From an uncultured Collinsella sp. (GTDB lineage: Bacteria; Actinomycetota; Coriobacteriia; Coriobacteriales; Coriobacteriaceae), in assembly GCA_900762325.1 (NCBI GenBank), contig CAAFGG010000022.1, forward strand, positions 1 to 31,899: a stretch of 31,899 bases of DNA, in the 5' to 3' direction. Shown here piece after piece: positions 1-7,223 of this stretch. Every line of letters starts with the position of its first letter. Within the stretch, counting starts at the first letter, position 1. The notes beneath the pieces were generated by a model, which was given only the letters and a program-made list of their open reading frames with translations, made no database searches and had not been told where the DNA came from. The translations under genes were made by a program, and so were the position numbers.

Positions 1-1
1 C

Positions 2-136
2 CATCTACTCGACGACCTGGCAGACCTCACCGACTCGTTCTACTTCATCGAGTCCGGCACGCTCGTGAAAAAGACCGAGTCGTCCTCGCAGACGCTCAAG
101 CAGGAATACCTCGATACATACGAGGGAGGTGAATGA
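2..136 (+). CDS. ABC transporter ATP-binding protein, C-terminal fragment
   Basis: This open frame enters from the left edge and ends at TGA 134-136; about 44 residues are visible. The pattern (DDLADLTDSFYFIESGTLVK followed by a charged tail) resembles the region after the H-loop of an ABC ATPase, where a line such as ELADRVYCMRDGAVVK is usual; that very string occurs in the complete ATPase at 20484-21128. The Walker motifs would lie outside the window. It is followed after one base by a small secreted protein, the same pairing of ABC exporter and secreted peptide seen at 18-21 kb. Because only the tail is visible, the family is inferred from a short motif. Confidence 0.45.
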   Translation, partial: HLLDDLADLTDSFYFIESGTLVKKTESSSQTLKQEYLDTYEGGE

Positions 137-137
137 C

Positions 138-482
138 ATGAAACTATTTGAACAGCTGAAGTCCAATGCGTCGCGCATGGCTGTCTACGCCATCCTCGTG
201 GCAACGGCTTTATGCGGAATCGCGGCACCCGTCTATGCGCTCAACGGAGAGAAAGGCGATGTCGAACCCGCGTACATGGCTTCGACGGTTAAAGACCGGT
301 ACAAAGCCTTCTCTGGAGACACGTTTTACGTAGCAGAGTACGACACGACCTACCGTCAGCTTCGCTACAACAAGAGATACGAATATCTAGGCCCAGAAGT
401 AATCAGCTATACATCGGGTTGGTACCGCTCCAGCTATGGACACATAACCCAGTTCAAGTGTAACTACCGTGTGTACAACTAA
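138..482 (+). CDS. small secreted protein of unknown function
   Basis: The product is 114 residues. I place the start at ATG 138 because GAGGGAGG lies about 8 bases upstream, inside the end of the previous gene; the GTG at 129 would lie within that ribosome site. The N-terminus has a few charged residues, then a hydrophobic stretch (about residues 14-35) ending IAAPVYA, a good signal peptidase I site. The mature part of about 80 residues is rich in Tyr, Arg and Ser, with a single Cys near the end (FKCNYRVYN). I recognise no domain. Its place directly after an ABC ATPase and before a strong terminator suggests an exported peptide or bacteriocin-like product of that transporter operon, which is inference. 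Confidence 0.7.
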   Translation: MKLFEQLKSNASRMAVYAILVATALCGIAAPVYALNGEKGDVEPAYMASTVKDRYKAFSGDTFYVAEYDTTYRQLRYNKRYEYLGPEVISYTSGWYRSSYGHITQFKCNYRVYN

Positions 483-498
483 AGCAACCCGGCCGGGA

Positions 499-533
499 CG
501 AGGGGCGACGCAAAAGCGTCGCCCCTCGTTTTT
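499..533 (+). terminator. rho-independent terminator
   Basis: A perfect 13-bp stem (CGAGGGGCGACGC and its complement) with an AAAA loop is followed by five T. It starts 17 bases after the stop of the secreted protein and ends that operon. Confidence 0.9.
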
Positions 534-542
534 AACCATGTC

Positions 543-561
543 AACTGAACCAGGTTCAGTT
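543..561. promoter_or_regulatory. 19-bp palindrome, operator-like
   Basis: AACTGAACC-A-GGTTCAGTT is a perfect inverted repeat with a one-base centre, followed by TTTT. It may be a repressor operator or part of the terminator region; no gene start lies next to it. Confidence 0.4.
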
Positions 562-603
562 TTAATGCAAGAAGAAGCAGGCCGAGGATAGGAGACATTA
601 AGG

Positions 604-680
604 CTAATAGCCCGAACTCGTTGCCCGACCGTCACTATTAGTGACTATTAGACAGGGCTTGCGGACGATCCAGCTAATAG
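604..680. repeat. CTAATAG heptamer cluster, copy A
   Basis: The heptamer CTAATAG lies at 604-610 and 674-680, and its reverse complement CTATTAG at 635-641 and 645-651, the inner pair exactly 10 bp apart. The same architecture recurs at 7.7, 22.56 and 30.9 kb. It probably binds a dimeric protein (recombinase, partition or regulatory factor); the function is unknown. The stretch 534-747 holds no gene. Confidence 0.6.
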
Positions 681-747
681 TCGGTACTTGCAAATCACCC
701 GCGTGTACCGAAAGGTATGGCAGGAGAGGCTGCCGATACGCTGCGCG

Positions 748-2013
748 CTAGATGCCGATCGTATCGATGGGTGCGATGGTGATGCCGTCCGGCGTCGTGT
801 GGGTAGGCATCCCGAACCCGATGACGATGAGCTTAGCCGCAGGCGGTCTTTCCCCGCGCTCGACCAGCTTCCGCTCTAGGCGAAGCAGGTTCTCGGATGC
901 CTCCGGCACCTGCGGGCTTCCCAGCTTGACCTCGACCGCGATCCATGACCCGTCGCGCCTGTGGACGATGGCATCGACTTCCAGATCGTCGGCGTCATGG
1001 TAATGCGAGACGGAGGCGTCGTTGACCGCCGCATAGACCTTGAGATCGTGCAGGACGATGGACTCGAAGAGCAGGCCGAGGGTCTTCGGGTCGGCCGTCA
1101 ACGACTTGGGATTCGCGCCGAGCAGCGCCACGGCGAGCGAGGGGTCCGCGAGATGTCGCTTAGCGCCCTGGCGCAACCTCACCGGGGATCTGAGCGCCGG
1201 GTGCCACGCCGGGATGTCGTCGACGATGTTGATCCGTCGCAGCGCGTCCATGTAACTCGCAATTGTGTTCTTCGATATGTCGCCGTCCAGATCCCTTTCA
1301 ATGGCTTTCGTGCCGGAAAGAGTCGACTCGTTGCGAGCGAGCGAGCAGAGCAGGGACCTGACCTTTTCCGGGTCGCGTCTCACTCCGTCGATTCTTGAGA
1401 CATCGGATTCGCACACGCCATCGATATAGGCAGCCGATATCCGCATCGCTTCGGCGGTCGTCCTACCGACCGCCTGAGGCCAACCGCCGCGGCAGAGAAT
1501 ATCGGCAACACCGCTGATGCCATCGATGGACCCGAGCGATGTTTTAACGGGATCGCCTGCAAACAGCGCACCGATCGAAACCGCACCAGACGAGACGCCA
1601 AGTTCGGAAAGCGTCATGGTGTCCATCCGCAGGCGGGAGATGCGCCCGACGCCGCTGTGCATCGGTCGGTCCGCATCGTTCGGCGTCGCCGAGCCGGTAA
1701 GGATAAACTGCCCTGGTTCCCCTCCCCTCGCATCGCACTCGAAACGCACTGCGTCCCATAGCTTCGGCTCCTCCTGCCACTCGTCGATGAGTCGCGGCGC
1801 CGCACCGGTTATCGCCTGAGCTGGGTCGAGGCGAGCGAGTTGAAGCGCCGCGAAGCCGCCAGCGGGATCGGAGAGAGAAAGCGATGACTCCGCAAAGCGG
1901 TGCGCCGTCGTCGTCTTCCCGCACCATTTCGGTCCCTGAACAAGTACCGCGCCGAAAATGACGAGGTCTCGTTCGATTAGCCGATCGACGCATCGGTCTA
2001 TATATCTATTCAC
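748..2013 (-). CDS. AAA ATPase with C-terminal DUF4143 nuclease-like domain (1 of 3)
   Basis: With a GTG start at 2013 the product is 421 residues. An ATG at 2106 is in frame but would translate through the upstream tandem repeats, and the paralogue at 12229 lacks that extension. Walker A is GPKWCGKT (about residues 27-34) and a Walker B-like RLIDEW follows near residue 83. The C-terminal part carries LEVDAIV, a short spacer and AVEVKLG, the D-xn-ExK pattern of PD-(D/E)xK folds, as in DUF4143. It is clearly paralogous to the 12229-13506 protein along its whole length and more distantly related to 24741-25934. These ATPases (COG1373) are widespread with no settled cellular role. The gene stands alone behind a three-unit repeat array. 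Confidence 0.85.
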   Translation of the reverse strand: MNRYIDRCVDRLIERDLVIFGAVLVQGPKWCGKTTTAHRFAESSLSLSDPAGGFAALQLARLDPAQAITGAAPRLIDEWQEEPKLWDAVRFECDARGGEPGQFILTGSATPNDADRPMHSGVGRISRLRMDTMTLSELGVSSGAVSIGALFAGDPVKTSLGSIDGISGVADILCRGGWPQAVGRTTAEAMRISAAYIDGVCESDVSRIDGVRRDPEKVRSLLCSLARNESTLSGTKAIERDLDGDISKNTIASYMDALRRINIVDDIPAWHPALRSPVRLRQGAKRHLADPSLAVALLGANPKSLTADPKTLGLLFESIVLHDLKVYAAVNDASVSHYHDADDLEVDAIVHRRDGSWIAVEVKLGSPQVPEASENLLRLERKLVERGERPPAAKLIVIGFGMPTHTTPDGITIAPIDTIGI

Positions 2014-2065
2014 TAGTGCACCCCACTTCTTAAACAGAGAAATTATACTGTTTATCTGCTGCGTT

Positions 2066-2125
2066 GGGACAATTGCAGGTAATTCATTGGGACAATTGCA
2101 GGCCATTCATTGGGACAATTGCAGG
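2066..2125. repeat. three 23-bp tandem repeats upstream of DUF4143 ATPase 1
   Basis: The core GGGACAATTGCAGG is perfectly repeated at 2066-2079, 2089-2102 and 2112-2125, a 23-bp period, with ATTCATT in the spacers. Each core contains the palindrome CAATTG. It lies just 5' of the ATPase gene, as an operator array or self-recognition site would. Confidence 0.9.
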
Positions 2126-2152
2126 TTGAACTATGAAGCTTGTACTAAAAGA

Positions 2153-2204
2153 AAGCCTATAAGAATGTAGGATGCATATAGCGCACGGGAGCGCTTATAG
2201 GCTT
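2153..2204. other. 11-bp inverted repeat in a gene-free stretch
   Basis: AAGCCTATAAG (2153-2163) and CTTATAGGCTT (2194-2204) are exact complements across a 30-base loop that itself contains GCGC-acggga-GCGC. It sits between the ATPase repeats and the antitoxin-like gene. It could be a small RNA or an operator. I see nothing else in 2127-2258. Confidence 0.4.
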
Positions 2205-2258
2205 GGCAGAGCCGGCGCCCTGCGCGGATGGAAACAGTTTGGGGTTTTCTCCCAGCAG

Positions 2259-2288
2259 CTGAAGCCGCCCTAGTAGGGGCGGCTTCAG
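2259..2288 (-). terminator. probable terminator hairpin
   Basis: A perfect 12-bp stem (CTGAAGCCGCCC and its complement) with loop TAGTAG overlaps the stop codon of the minus-strand gene ending at 2285. The T-tract on either side is poor, so termination may be weak; the stem is unambiguous. Confidence 0.55.
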
Positions 2289-2554
2289 TCATTTAAAGGG
2301 ATGAGCTCGTGCATCTCTCCCTTACCGGAATCAAGCCTTTCTGCAGCTACCTCTAGGTGTTTCTGGTTCTCTTTGCTCCAGAAAGGATCAATCTCCTCGA
2401 CCGGGGTTCCAGTGATCTCGGTGACATCGTCGGCATCGACCTTGAGCTTTGCGACGATTTCTTCCACCACCCGGCGCCGTGCCTCATCTTTGATCTCCTC
2501 GCCGACCTCGCCAAACTCCATCGACGGCCCGTCCTTGCTCACCGGTCCATACAT
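2285..2554 (-). CDS. small acidic protein with antitoxin-like C-terminus
   Basis: The product is 89 residues; ATG at 2554 follows GGGGGA at a short distance. The C-terminal third (FWSKENQKHLEVAAERLDSG, then HELIPLND) closely resembles the toxin-neutralising tail of small type II antitoxins of the RelB/Phd kind, where F-W/Y-S-x-x-N-Q-x-x-L and HELIE are common. The N-terminal part is charged and predicted helical, possibly DNA-binding. No toxin gene is adjacent: the next gene downstream is the ATPase and upstream is DnaB. It may be an orphan antitoxin or a replicon accessory protein. It lies behind an iteron palindrome and so may be controlled by the replication initiator. Confidence 0.55.
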   Translation of the reverse strand: MYGPVSKDGPSMEFGEVGEEIKDEARRRVVEEIVAKLKVDADDVTEITGTPVEEIDPFWSKENQKHLEVAAERLDSGKGEMHELIPLND

Positions 2555-2613
2555 ATGGATCCCCCTTTTTCAATCCATCTATTGCGATAGATCTTCTAGA
2601 AATTGGGCAAAAG

Positions 2614-2641
2614 TGTACTCATGCAACGTTGCATGAGTACA
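2614..2641. promoter_or_regulatory. 28-bp perfect iteron palindrome
   Basis: Two inverted copies of the CGTTGCATGAGTAC iteron meet at AACGTT to form a perfect 28-bp palindrome. It lies between the end of dnaB and the start of the antitoxin-like gene (ATG 2554), next to a lone TTCTAGAA at 2594-2601. It matches the units of the origin cluster at 5423-5541, so it is a likely initiator-binding operator. Confidence 0.85.
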
Positions 2642-2653
2642 CAATACACCGCA

Positions 2654-4012
2654 TTATCGCGCTACGTTTCTTGCGGCAACGTAGAACCGGCAGTACTCCG
2701 GCTTGAAGACGAACTCAACAGTCCCGGTCGCCCCCATTCGGTTTTTAGCAACGATGACATTCGCGATGCCCTTGGCCGGACGCCCATCCATGTTCGCCTC
2801 TCGATCGTCGGCTGAACGGTCCAAGAACATAACAATATCGGCGTCCTGTTCGATCGAGCCGGAGTCGCGAAGATCAGACAACTGGGGCACTTTTCCGACG
2901 CGATTCTCAACCTGCCGAGAAAGCTGGGATAACGCAATGACGGGAACGTTAAGCTCCTTTGCGAGGATCTTGAGCGAACGGGAGATCTTGCCGATCTGAA
3001 CGTTCCTGCTCTCGAACTTGCTTCCCTTGGGATCATCAACCAGCTGCAGGTAGTCGACGATGATGATTCCCTTTCCTTGCCCGCGAAGCATGCGCCTCGC
3101 CTTGGCGCGAATGGACGCGACGGTCGTTCCGGGCGTGTCGTCGATGTCGATTGGCAGAGCACTCACGGATGCCACGATGTTCTCAGCCAGGGCGCGGTCG
3201 CCCTCCTTGATAAGCCCATCCCTGATGGCTCCGATGGTCAAACCGCTTGAAGCGCCGGCCGACGCGCTCGCGAGTATGCGCTGTCCTATTTCGGTAGCAG
3301 TCATCTCCAGCGAGAAGAGGCATACCTTCGTACCAACGCTTGCGATCGATGTTGCCAGATTGATTGCGAAAGCACTCTTACCGACCGCTGGCCGAGCGCC
3401 GAGGACGATGAGCTGTCCAGGCTCGAACGAACCGATAAGCTCATCGAGCTTGGAGAATCCAGTTTTGACATGGTCTGTCGCTCCGCCCGTCCTGGTCGCC
3501 TCGGCGGAATCGAGGACGAGGCGTAAAGCGCTTTCCATGCTCTTGTAATCGCTTGGGACGGATTGCTCGGTCGCGGCGAGAAAGGTGTCCTGGACTGCGG
3601 AGATGTATTCCGCGGTGTCTATCGGAGGGTTATTGGTTAGCGACGTTACTTCAGCGGTCGCGGCGATGACATTACGGCGAGCGGTGTCACGTCGCAGGAT
3701 GTCAACGTAGTGCTCATACGACGCCTGAGCAAAGTCGTCCGAGATGAGTTCGATGACGTATGCCTCGCCACCGACGGCAGCGAGCTTTCCGCTGCTCCGA
3801 AGCCCATCGATGACGGAGACGCAGTCGGCCCCGATACCCTTCGCATCAAGATCGCAAATCGCCTTGAAGATCGTCCTGTTCGACGGAGAGAAAAAATCTG
3901 ACTCCGTGCAACTTGCCACGATTTCCACGCGTGAAACGCGGTTCGTCATGGCGGCGGCCAGCACTTTCTTTTCTGCTTCGATGTTGGACGGGAGTTTCGT
4001 TGGTAACGGCAT
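2654..4012 (-). CDS. dnaB: replicative DNA helicase, DnaB family
   Basis: With ATG at 4012 the product is 452 residues, normal for DnaB. AGGAAGG lies 6 bases upstream of that start; the longer in-frame start at 4042 would be encoded inside the iteron palindrome. The N-terminal domain (about 1-100, beginning LPSNIEAEKKVLAAAM) is followed by a RecA-like helicase domain with Walker A GARPAVGKS (about 205-213), FSLEM, Walker B IIIVDYLQL (near 315) and ALSQLSR. It unwinds DNA as a hexamer at the replication fork. A plasmid-encoded copy beside an iteron origin and an initiator means the replicon brings its own helicase. It probably shares regulation with rep through the palindromes at 4027-4152. 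Confidence 0.95.
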   Translation of the reverse strand: MPLPTKLPSNIEAEKKVLAAAMTNRVSRVEIVASCTESDFFSPSNRTIFKAICDLDAKGIGADCVSVIDGLRSSGKLAAVGGEAYVIELISDDFAQASYEHYVDILRRDTARRNVIAATAEVTSLTNNPPIDTAEYISAVQDTFLAATEQSVPSDYKSMESALRLVLDSAEATRTGGATDHVKTGFSKLDELIGSFEPGQLIVLGARPAVGKSAFAINLATSIASVGTKVCLFSLEMTATEIGQRILASASAGASSGLTIGAIRDGLIKEGDRALAENIVASVSALPIDIDDTPGTTVASIRAKARRMLRGQGKGIIIVDYLQLVDDPKGSKFESRNVQIGKISRSLKILAKELNVPVIALSQLSRQVENRVGKVPQLSDLRDSGSIEQDADIVMFLDRSADDREANMDGRPAKGIANVIVAKNRMGATGTVEFVFKPEYCRFYVAARNVAR

Positions 4013-4026
4013 ATTTGGCCTTCCTA

Positions 4027-4060
4027 CTGCGTACCAATGCAACGTTGCATGAATACGCAG
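4027..4060. promoter_or_regulatory. iteron palindrome at the dnaB start
   Basis: This imperfect palindrome is centred on AACGTT, with 7-bp arms (CTGCGTA) and an inner ATGCAACGTTGCAT core. It is positioned just upstream of the dnaB ribosome site, so initiator binding here would repress dnaB. Confidence 0.75.
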
Positions 4061-4078
4061 TTGAATAATTTGCTATTT

Positions 4079-4106
4079 TTTAGATATTTTCTAGAAAATA
4101 TCTAGA
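4079..4106. repeat. 11-bp-phased TCTAGA array (3 units)
   Basis: TTTAGA 4079-4084, TCTAGA 4090-4095 and TCTAGA 4101-4106 are spaced exactly 11 bp. It lies between the two iteron palindromes that separate rep from dnaB and belongs to the array family best developed upstream of parA. Confidence 0.75.
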
Positions 4107-4116
4107 TTTATCCCTT

Positions 4117-4152
4117 AATGCGCACTGATACAACGTTGCATCAGTGCGCATT
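4117..4152. promoter_or_regulatory. 36-bp iteron palindrome at the end of rep
   Basis: This palindrome is centred on CAACGTTG with a single mismatched pair and arms reading AATGCGCACTGAT. It touches the rep stop codon. The iteron half-site differs from the origin type by GCGC for GTAC in the arm. Confidence 0.75.
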
Positions 4153-4964
4153 TACTTGTTTCTCTTTCTCGACTTCTTGAGAATCGCTTCCAGTGCTCGT
4201 GTGCGGTCATCTTCGAGACGGACCGCAGCAACAGCGGCCCCCGACGCGATTTCCGGCACGACCTGCTTTCCCTGCTTCTTGAGCTCAATGAAACCTTGCT
4301 CGGCAAGATGCTTCCTAGCCTTTTGGAGCGCGGAGACGGAAATACCCAGGAGCTCTGCCAGCTCCGGGTTCTTCATCGCGCCGCGGGGGTGGTCCAGCAG
4401 ACTTTGGGACACGAGGTCGCCGAACACGACACAGGCTGCATCGTGGAACGCATCACTTGCAAGCATGAATCGCGGCACGTGAAGGAACTGACCGCTAATC
4501 AATTCGCTTTTGGACATGCCGACAAAGTTACCGATTTCATCAAAGTCAACCGAAAGAGCCCCGCTTTCCGAGCGCACGACCCATCCCCAACCAACCATCT
4601 CGTTGATGGTTGTACTCACTCGGCACCGATCGATATCAAGTTCGACGGCCGTTGACTCACGAAGCTCGGAAAGACCAGATCCGATATGCGAGAGCAGGAT
4701 AACGGTTCCGATCGAGCATTTGCGCCCATTCGGCATCGTCTTGCCAACCACCGAAACGAGACCGAGGCGCACGAGAAGCCATGGATAGTCCTTGAGCTCA
4801 CGGGTTGCGACGGGGCGCTGCAGCACAGGCGCTGCAGCGGAAGTACCCAGATTGCCTCCACCAACCGAAAGCTCGGTTTGGAACACGAACGGCGCAGGGG
4901 CATCATTCGATTTTTCAGATTGACTGCCGACGGCGGCAGCCAGAGCGTTGGCCAAGCTGGTCAT
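4152..4964 (-). CDS. plasmid replication initiator (Rep), winged-helix
   Basis: The product is 270 residues. I choose ATG 4964, with GAGGT about 10 bases upstream; GTG 4973 would sit on the ribosome site. After a low-complexity N-terminus comes a globular part (from about 60), then a helix-turn-helix or winged helix near 199-240 (PELAELLGISVSALQKARKH, then GFIELKKQGK) and a basic tail KKSRKRNK. No enzyme motif is visible. The initiator role is inferred from position: between an iteron origin plus RHH repressor on one side and dnaB on the other, with iteron palindromes on both flanks. It probably binds CGTTGCAT iterons, opens the origin, loads DnaB and represses its own operon. Confidence 0.75.
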   Translation of the reverse strand: MTSLANALAAAVGSQSEKSNDAPAPFVFQTELSVGGGNLGTSAAAPVLQRPVATRELKDYPWLLVRLGLVSVVGKTMPNGRKCSIGTVILLSHIGSGLSELRESTAVELDIDRCRVSTTINEMVGWGWVVRSESGALSVDFDEIGNFVGMSKSELISGQFLHVPRFMLASDAFHDAACVVFGDLVSQSLLDHPRGAMKNPELAELLGISVSALQKARKHLAEQGFIELKKQGKQVVPEIASGAAVAAVRLEDDRTRALEAILKKSRKRNK

Positions 4965-5082
4965 GATTATCACGACCTCTAGCCGACAGCATCATCTGCC
5001 AAGGTACATCCACAAAAACCAGCGGTAGAACCGAAGGTACTATGGTATGATGTCCTTGACAAATCGATATCACGTCGGAAAG

Positions 5083-5119
5083 AAAGACTCATTTGCTTGG
5101 CGGCTGCGAGTCTTTTTTT
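5083..5119. terminator. terminator hairpin between rep and the RHH gene
   Basis: AAAGACTC (5083-5090) and GAGTCTTT (5108-5115) form an 8-bp stem with a T-rich tail on the plus strand and a weaker TTTCTTTCC tail on the minus strand. It may attenuate transcription from the RHH gene into rep or stop antisense transcription. The rest of 4965-5123 holds no gene. Confidence 0.6.
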
Positions 5120-5123
5120 CTGC

Positions 5124-5312
5124 CTATTTTTCCTCATCGCCAGCCCGATCCTCGCGCTCATGAAGCATCTGGTTGCGCAAAAGCACGCCGATATACCCGG
5201 ACTTGTTCATTCCGGTCTGCTCGGTAACCTCGGTAAGATAATCCACGAGCTCAACGGGAAGGGTGAGCAACACGCGCTTCTTGGACGGAGTTGCGTCCTT
5301 CTTGGATTCCAT
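5124..5312 (-). CDS. ribbon-helix-helix protein, probable copy-number repressor
   Basis: The product is 62 residues; ATG 5312 follows AAAGG at about 8 bases. After a basic N-terminus, KRVLLTLPVELVDYLTEVTE, a turn at GMNKS and helix YIGVLLRNQM form the beta-alpha-alpha pattern of CopG/Arc-type DNA-binding proteins, which work as dimers. It is the first gene downstream of the iteron cluster and precedes rep, the classic place for a small transcriptional repressor that limits initiator synthesis. The regulatory role is inferred from position; the fold is visible in the sequence. Confidence 0.75.
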   Translation of the reverse strand: MESKKDATPSKKRVLLTLPVELVDYLTEVTEQTGMNKSGYIGVLLRNQMLHEREDRAGDEEK

Positions 5313-5422
5313 CTCAAATACCTTTCTGGCCGAATTTACATTGCAGATAGTATATCCGTATATATCACGATGTTCAAATATATTTCTTCACGGTTGAATG
5401 CGTTGTTATAACCCCTTAACGC

Positions 5423-5541
5423 GTACTCATGCAACGTTGCATCAGTACATAGCGTTGCATGAGTACGCACATAGCGTTGCATGAGTACACATTTATGTTG
5501 CATCAGTACGTGATAAATAGGGGTTAACGTTGCATGAGTAC
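5423..5541. other. iteron cluster, probable replication origin (oriV)
   Basis: Forward copies of CGTTGCAT[G/C]AGTAC start at 5435, 5453, 5475, 5496 (first base T) and 5528. One inverted copy (5423-5436) abuts the first to make a palindrome. The central spacings are 22 and 21 bp, near two helical turns. The flank at 5340-5400 is AT-rich (runs such as CGTATATATCACGATG) and could be the unwinding element. The adjacent genes are an RHH repressor, the initiator and DnaB. Open frames across this stretch are only iteron translations. Confidence 0.85.
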
Positions 5542-5830
5542 ATGTCCCTATATATGTAGAGAAAAGAGAATTGAGAATTAAGAGAGAGGGCCACAAGTGG
5601 CCTAGAACCCTTGCTTGAAACTCACTGAAAGACGAACGTCTTTTTGCAATCGTGAGGTGACTACAGATAGGGCATCTTTTTCAGCTGCTATCCATTCCGA
5701 CATTCAGTCGACCTCACGTCTAGACCACAGAAACGGCCGCAGAATCGAATATCTGACACTTTGGAACCAATTCGACCGTATTCCTCAGACTGCATTATTT
5801 CGATGCCTTAAATCGGATCTGAGAGCCTAC

Positions 5831-5857
5831 AAGAAAGAAAAAGCACCTTCCGGTGCT
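5831..5857 (-). terminator. rho-independent terminator (minus strand)
   Basis: The stem AGCACC-TTCC-GGTGCT (5842-5857) is followed on the minus strand by TTTTTCTTTCTT. It ends the parA-led operon 45 bases past the stop at 5903. The interval 5546-5830 shows no supported gene. Confidence 0.85.
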
Positions 5858-5902
5858 CTTCTTGACTGACGTTTGATTAAGATATGTTCGCGAAATGCGA
5901 TA

Positions 5903-6310
5903 TCAGGATGCTTGTTCCAATTCTTCAATCAGATTGAGCAATCGGTTTACGGCTGGGCCTAGAAGGTCTGAAAGAGCGAGCGTGATTTCACTCCCTGATT
6001 CCTCCATTGCCATTGCGAGGCCCTTTAGGCCATGAAGCTCGATGGCGAACTTGTCGTAAATTTCGGCGCGTGTCTCCTCGGCCGTTTTCGTCGAGTCTTC
6101 GATGGCATCCTCTGGGATGGCGAACGAATCAATATTGTCGCTCTCTTCGAGCAGGCCGAGCAATCGGTTTACGGCTGGGCCGAGAAGGTCGGCCAGCGCG
6201 AACAGGGCTTCGTTTTCGGATGTGTTCATCACCTGCGAAAGCCCGCTGAGCCCACAGAGCTCCGTGGTGATGTCGCCGCTGAGCTTCCTGCGTTTCTCGC
6301 TTTGAGTCAT
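5903..6310 (-). CDS. duplicated-domain protein of the par operon, unknown function
   Basis: The product is 135 residues from ATG 6310, which has AAAGGAG at good spacing; the open frame reaches back to 6382 but would overlap the gene before it. It consists of two copies of a roughly 45-residue helical unit, each beginning (C/H)GL-GL and ending in DLLGPAVNRLL (about 35-65 and 100-130), joined by an acidic linker. The copies are near-identical in DNA over 33 bp, which suggests a recent duplication. No known domain is recognised. It is third in an operon with ParA and an RHH protein, so a role in partition or its regulation is plausible but unproven. Confidence 0.75.
   Translation of the reverse strand: MTQSEKRRKLSGDITTELCGLSGLSQVMNTSENEALFALADLLGPAVNRLLGLLEESDNIDSFAIPEDAIEDSTKTAEETRAEIYDKFAIELHGLKGLAMAMEESGSEITLALSDLLGPAVNRLLNLIEELEQAS
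5936..5968. repeat. 33-bp direct repeat, first copy (second at 6158-6190)
   Basis: The sequence containing CAATCGGTTTACGGCTGGGC recurs at 6158-6190 with one mismatch in 33. It encodes the DLLGPAVNRLL part of each protein repeat. The copies are 222 bp apart, so unequal crossing-over could add or remove a unit. Confidence 0.9.
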
Positions 6311-6344
6311 ATCGGCTCCTTTTCTCATCGATTCCGAAACTAAC

Positions 6345-6602
6345 CTATCGGTCTTCGTTTTCCGCCTCTTTAAGCAGCTCATCGACAGCGTTCTGCATCA
6401 CAGCTGTCATCGTCCTGCCCTCCTGCTTGCAGTAGGCCTTCAGGGCTGCGTGCTTCTTTGCCGACACGTAAAACGTAATCATCTTGCGCTCGTCGGTCCC
6501 GGCATCACCCTTGTGTGCGGTGTCCTGGTTGTCCATGAGGCGCTTTTTGGCCGGCTTGGTGTTGTTGTTGGCAAATGCATTGAAGTTATTTTTAACGGCC
6601 AT
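6345..6602 (-). CDS. RHH DNA-binding partition partner of ParA (ParG/ParB-like)
   Basis: The product is 85 residues. Its ATG overlaps the end of parA by 11 bases, indicating translational coupling. A polar, probably disordered N-terminus of about 35 residues is followed by an RHH fold: strand KMITFYVSAKKHAALKAYC, turn KQEGR and helix TMTAVMQNAVDELLKE. Long flexible tail plus RHH is the build of ParG/omega-type centromere-binding proteins that pair with Walker ParA ATPases. Those proteins bind short direct repeats; the 11-bp-phased TCTAGA arrays upstream of parA are the obvious target. The family assignment rests on fold pattern and operon position. Confidence 0.8.
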   Translation of the reverse strand: MAVKNNFNAFANNNTKPAKKRLMDNQDTAHKGDAGTDERKMITFYVSAKKHAALKAYCKQEGRTMTAVMQNAVDELLKEAENEDR

Positions 6603-7197
6603 TCAGGGCCTCCCTGAGCTCGCTGTAGACGTCATCGTATCCGTAGAGTGCCGATCCGAACGGCAGCCCGAAGTAGCCCTTCAGGTCCTCCTTCTGGCGG
6701 ATCGCCGTGTCGAAGTAGGAAATACCGCCGGCGGCAAGGTTTTCCTGCGCAGCCTTGAAACCGTTGGTGTTCGTCAGCACGCGGGTAAGAAGCACGGCGT
6801 ACGGCCTCCCGTTCGCTTCCATCGTTTTCACGGTCTCGGCCGTTTTCACGAGGTCTGCGTTGCCGGTGCCGGTCGGCACGATGACGAAGTCCGACGCGTC
6901 CTGCGCCGCGTCCAAGATGGCCCCATTGGGTGGGCAATCGATGAAGGCCCAGCGGCCCGGATCGCCTTTGAACTTCTTCGCCGCCCGTTTGACGGTTGCG
7001 GGGTTCGCGGCGTCGACGGCGAAGGGAAGTTCCTCGCCGTTGTCCTCGGCGTTATCGGCCCAGAAGGTGGCCGATCCTTGCGGGTCCGCGTCGAGTACGA
7101 CGACTTCCTTGCCGTCGCGAGCGGCGGCCGTCGCGAGCGCGATGCAGCTCGTCGTCTTGCCCACACCGCCCTTCAGATTGATCAGCGAAACGATCAT
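6592..7197 (-). CDS. parA: ParA-family partition ATPase
   Basis: The product is 201 residues from ATG 7197 (GGAGAGG about 11 bases upstream; an in-frame ATG at 7218 lacks a ribosome site). Deviant Walker A KGGVGKTT occupies residues 9-16, followed by VVLDADPQGSATFW (Walker A') and WAFIDCPP (Walker B). The short form without an N-terminal HTH matches type Ib ParA proteins, in which the partner protein rather than ParA represses the operon. It binds ATP and nucleoid DNA and moves plasmid copies to daughter cells. It heads an operon with the RHH partner and the duplicated-domain protein; TCTAGA arrays lie immediately upstream. Confidence 0.92.
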   Translation of the reverse strand: MIVSLINLKGGVGKTTSCIALATAAARDGKEVVVLDADPQGSATFWADNAEDNGEELPFAVDAANPATVKRAAKKFKGDPGRWAFIDCPPNGAILDAAQDASDFVIVPTGTGNADLVKTAETVKTMEANGRPYAVLLTRVLTNTNGFKAAQENLAAGGISYFDTAIRQKEDLKGYFGLPFGSALYGYDDVYSELREALNGR

Positions 7198-7223
7198 TTT
7201 TGCACCGGTCCTCTCCATAATTC

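Noticed and set aside
5336..5596. 86-residue minus-strand open frame
   Set aside because: It translates the iteron cluster (repeated HATL and CVLMQ strings) and has no ribosome site.
5615..5869. 84-residue plus-strand open frame
   Set aside because: No ribosome site, composition unlike a protein, and its end overlaps the minus-strand terminator at 5831-5857.
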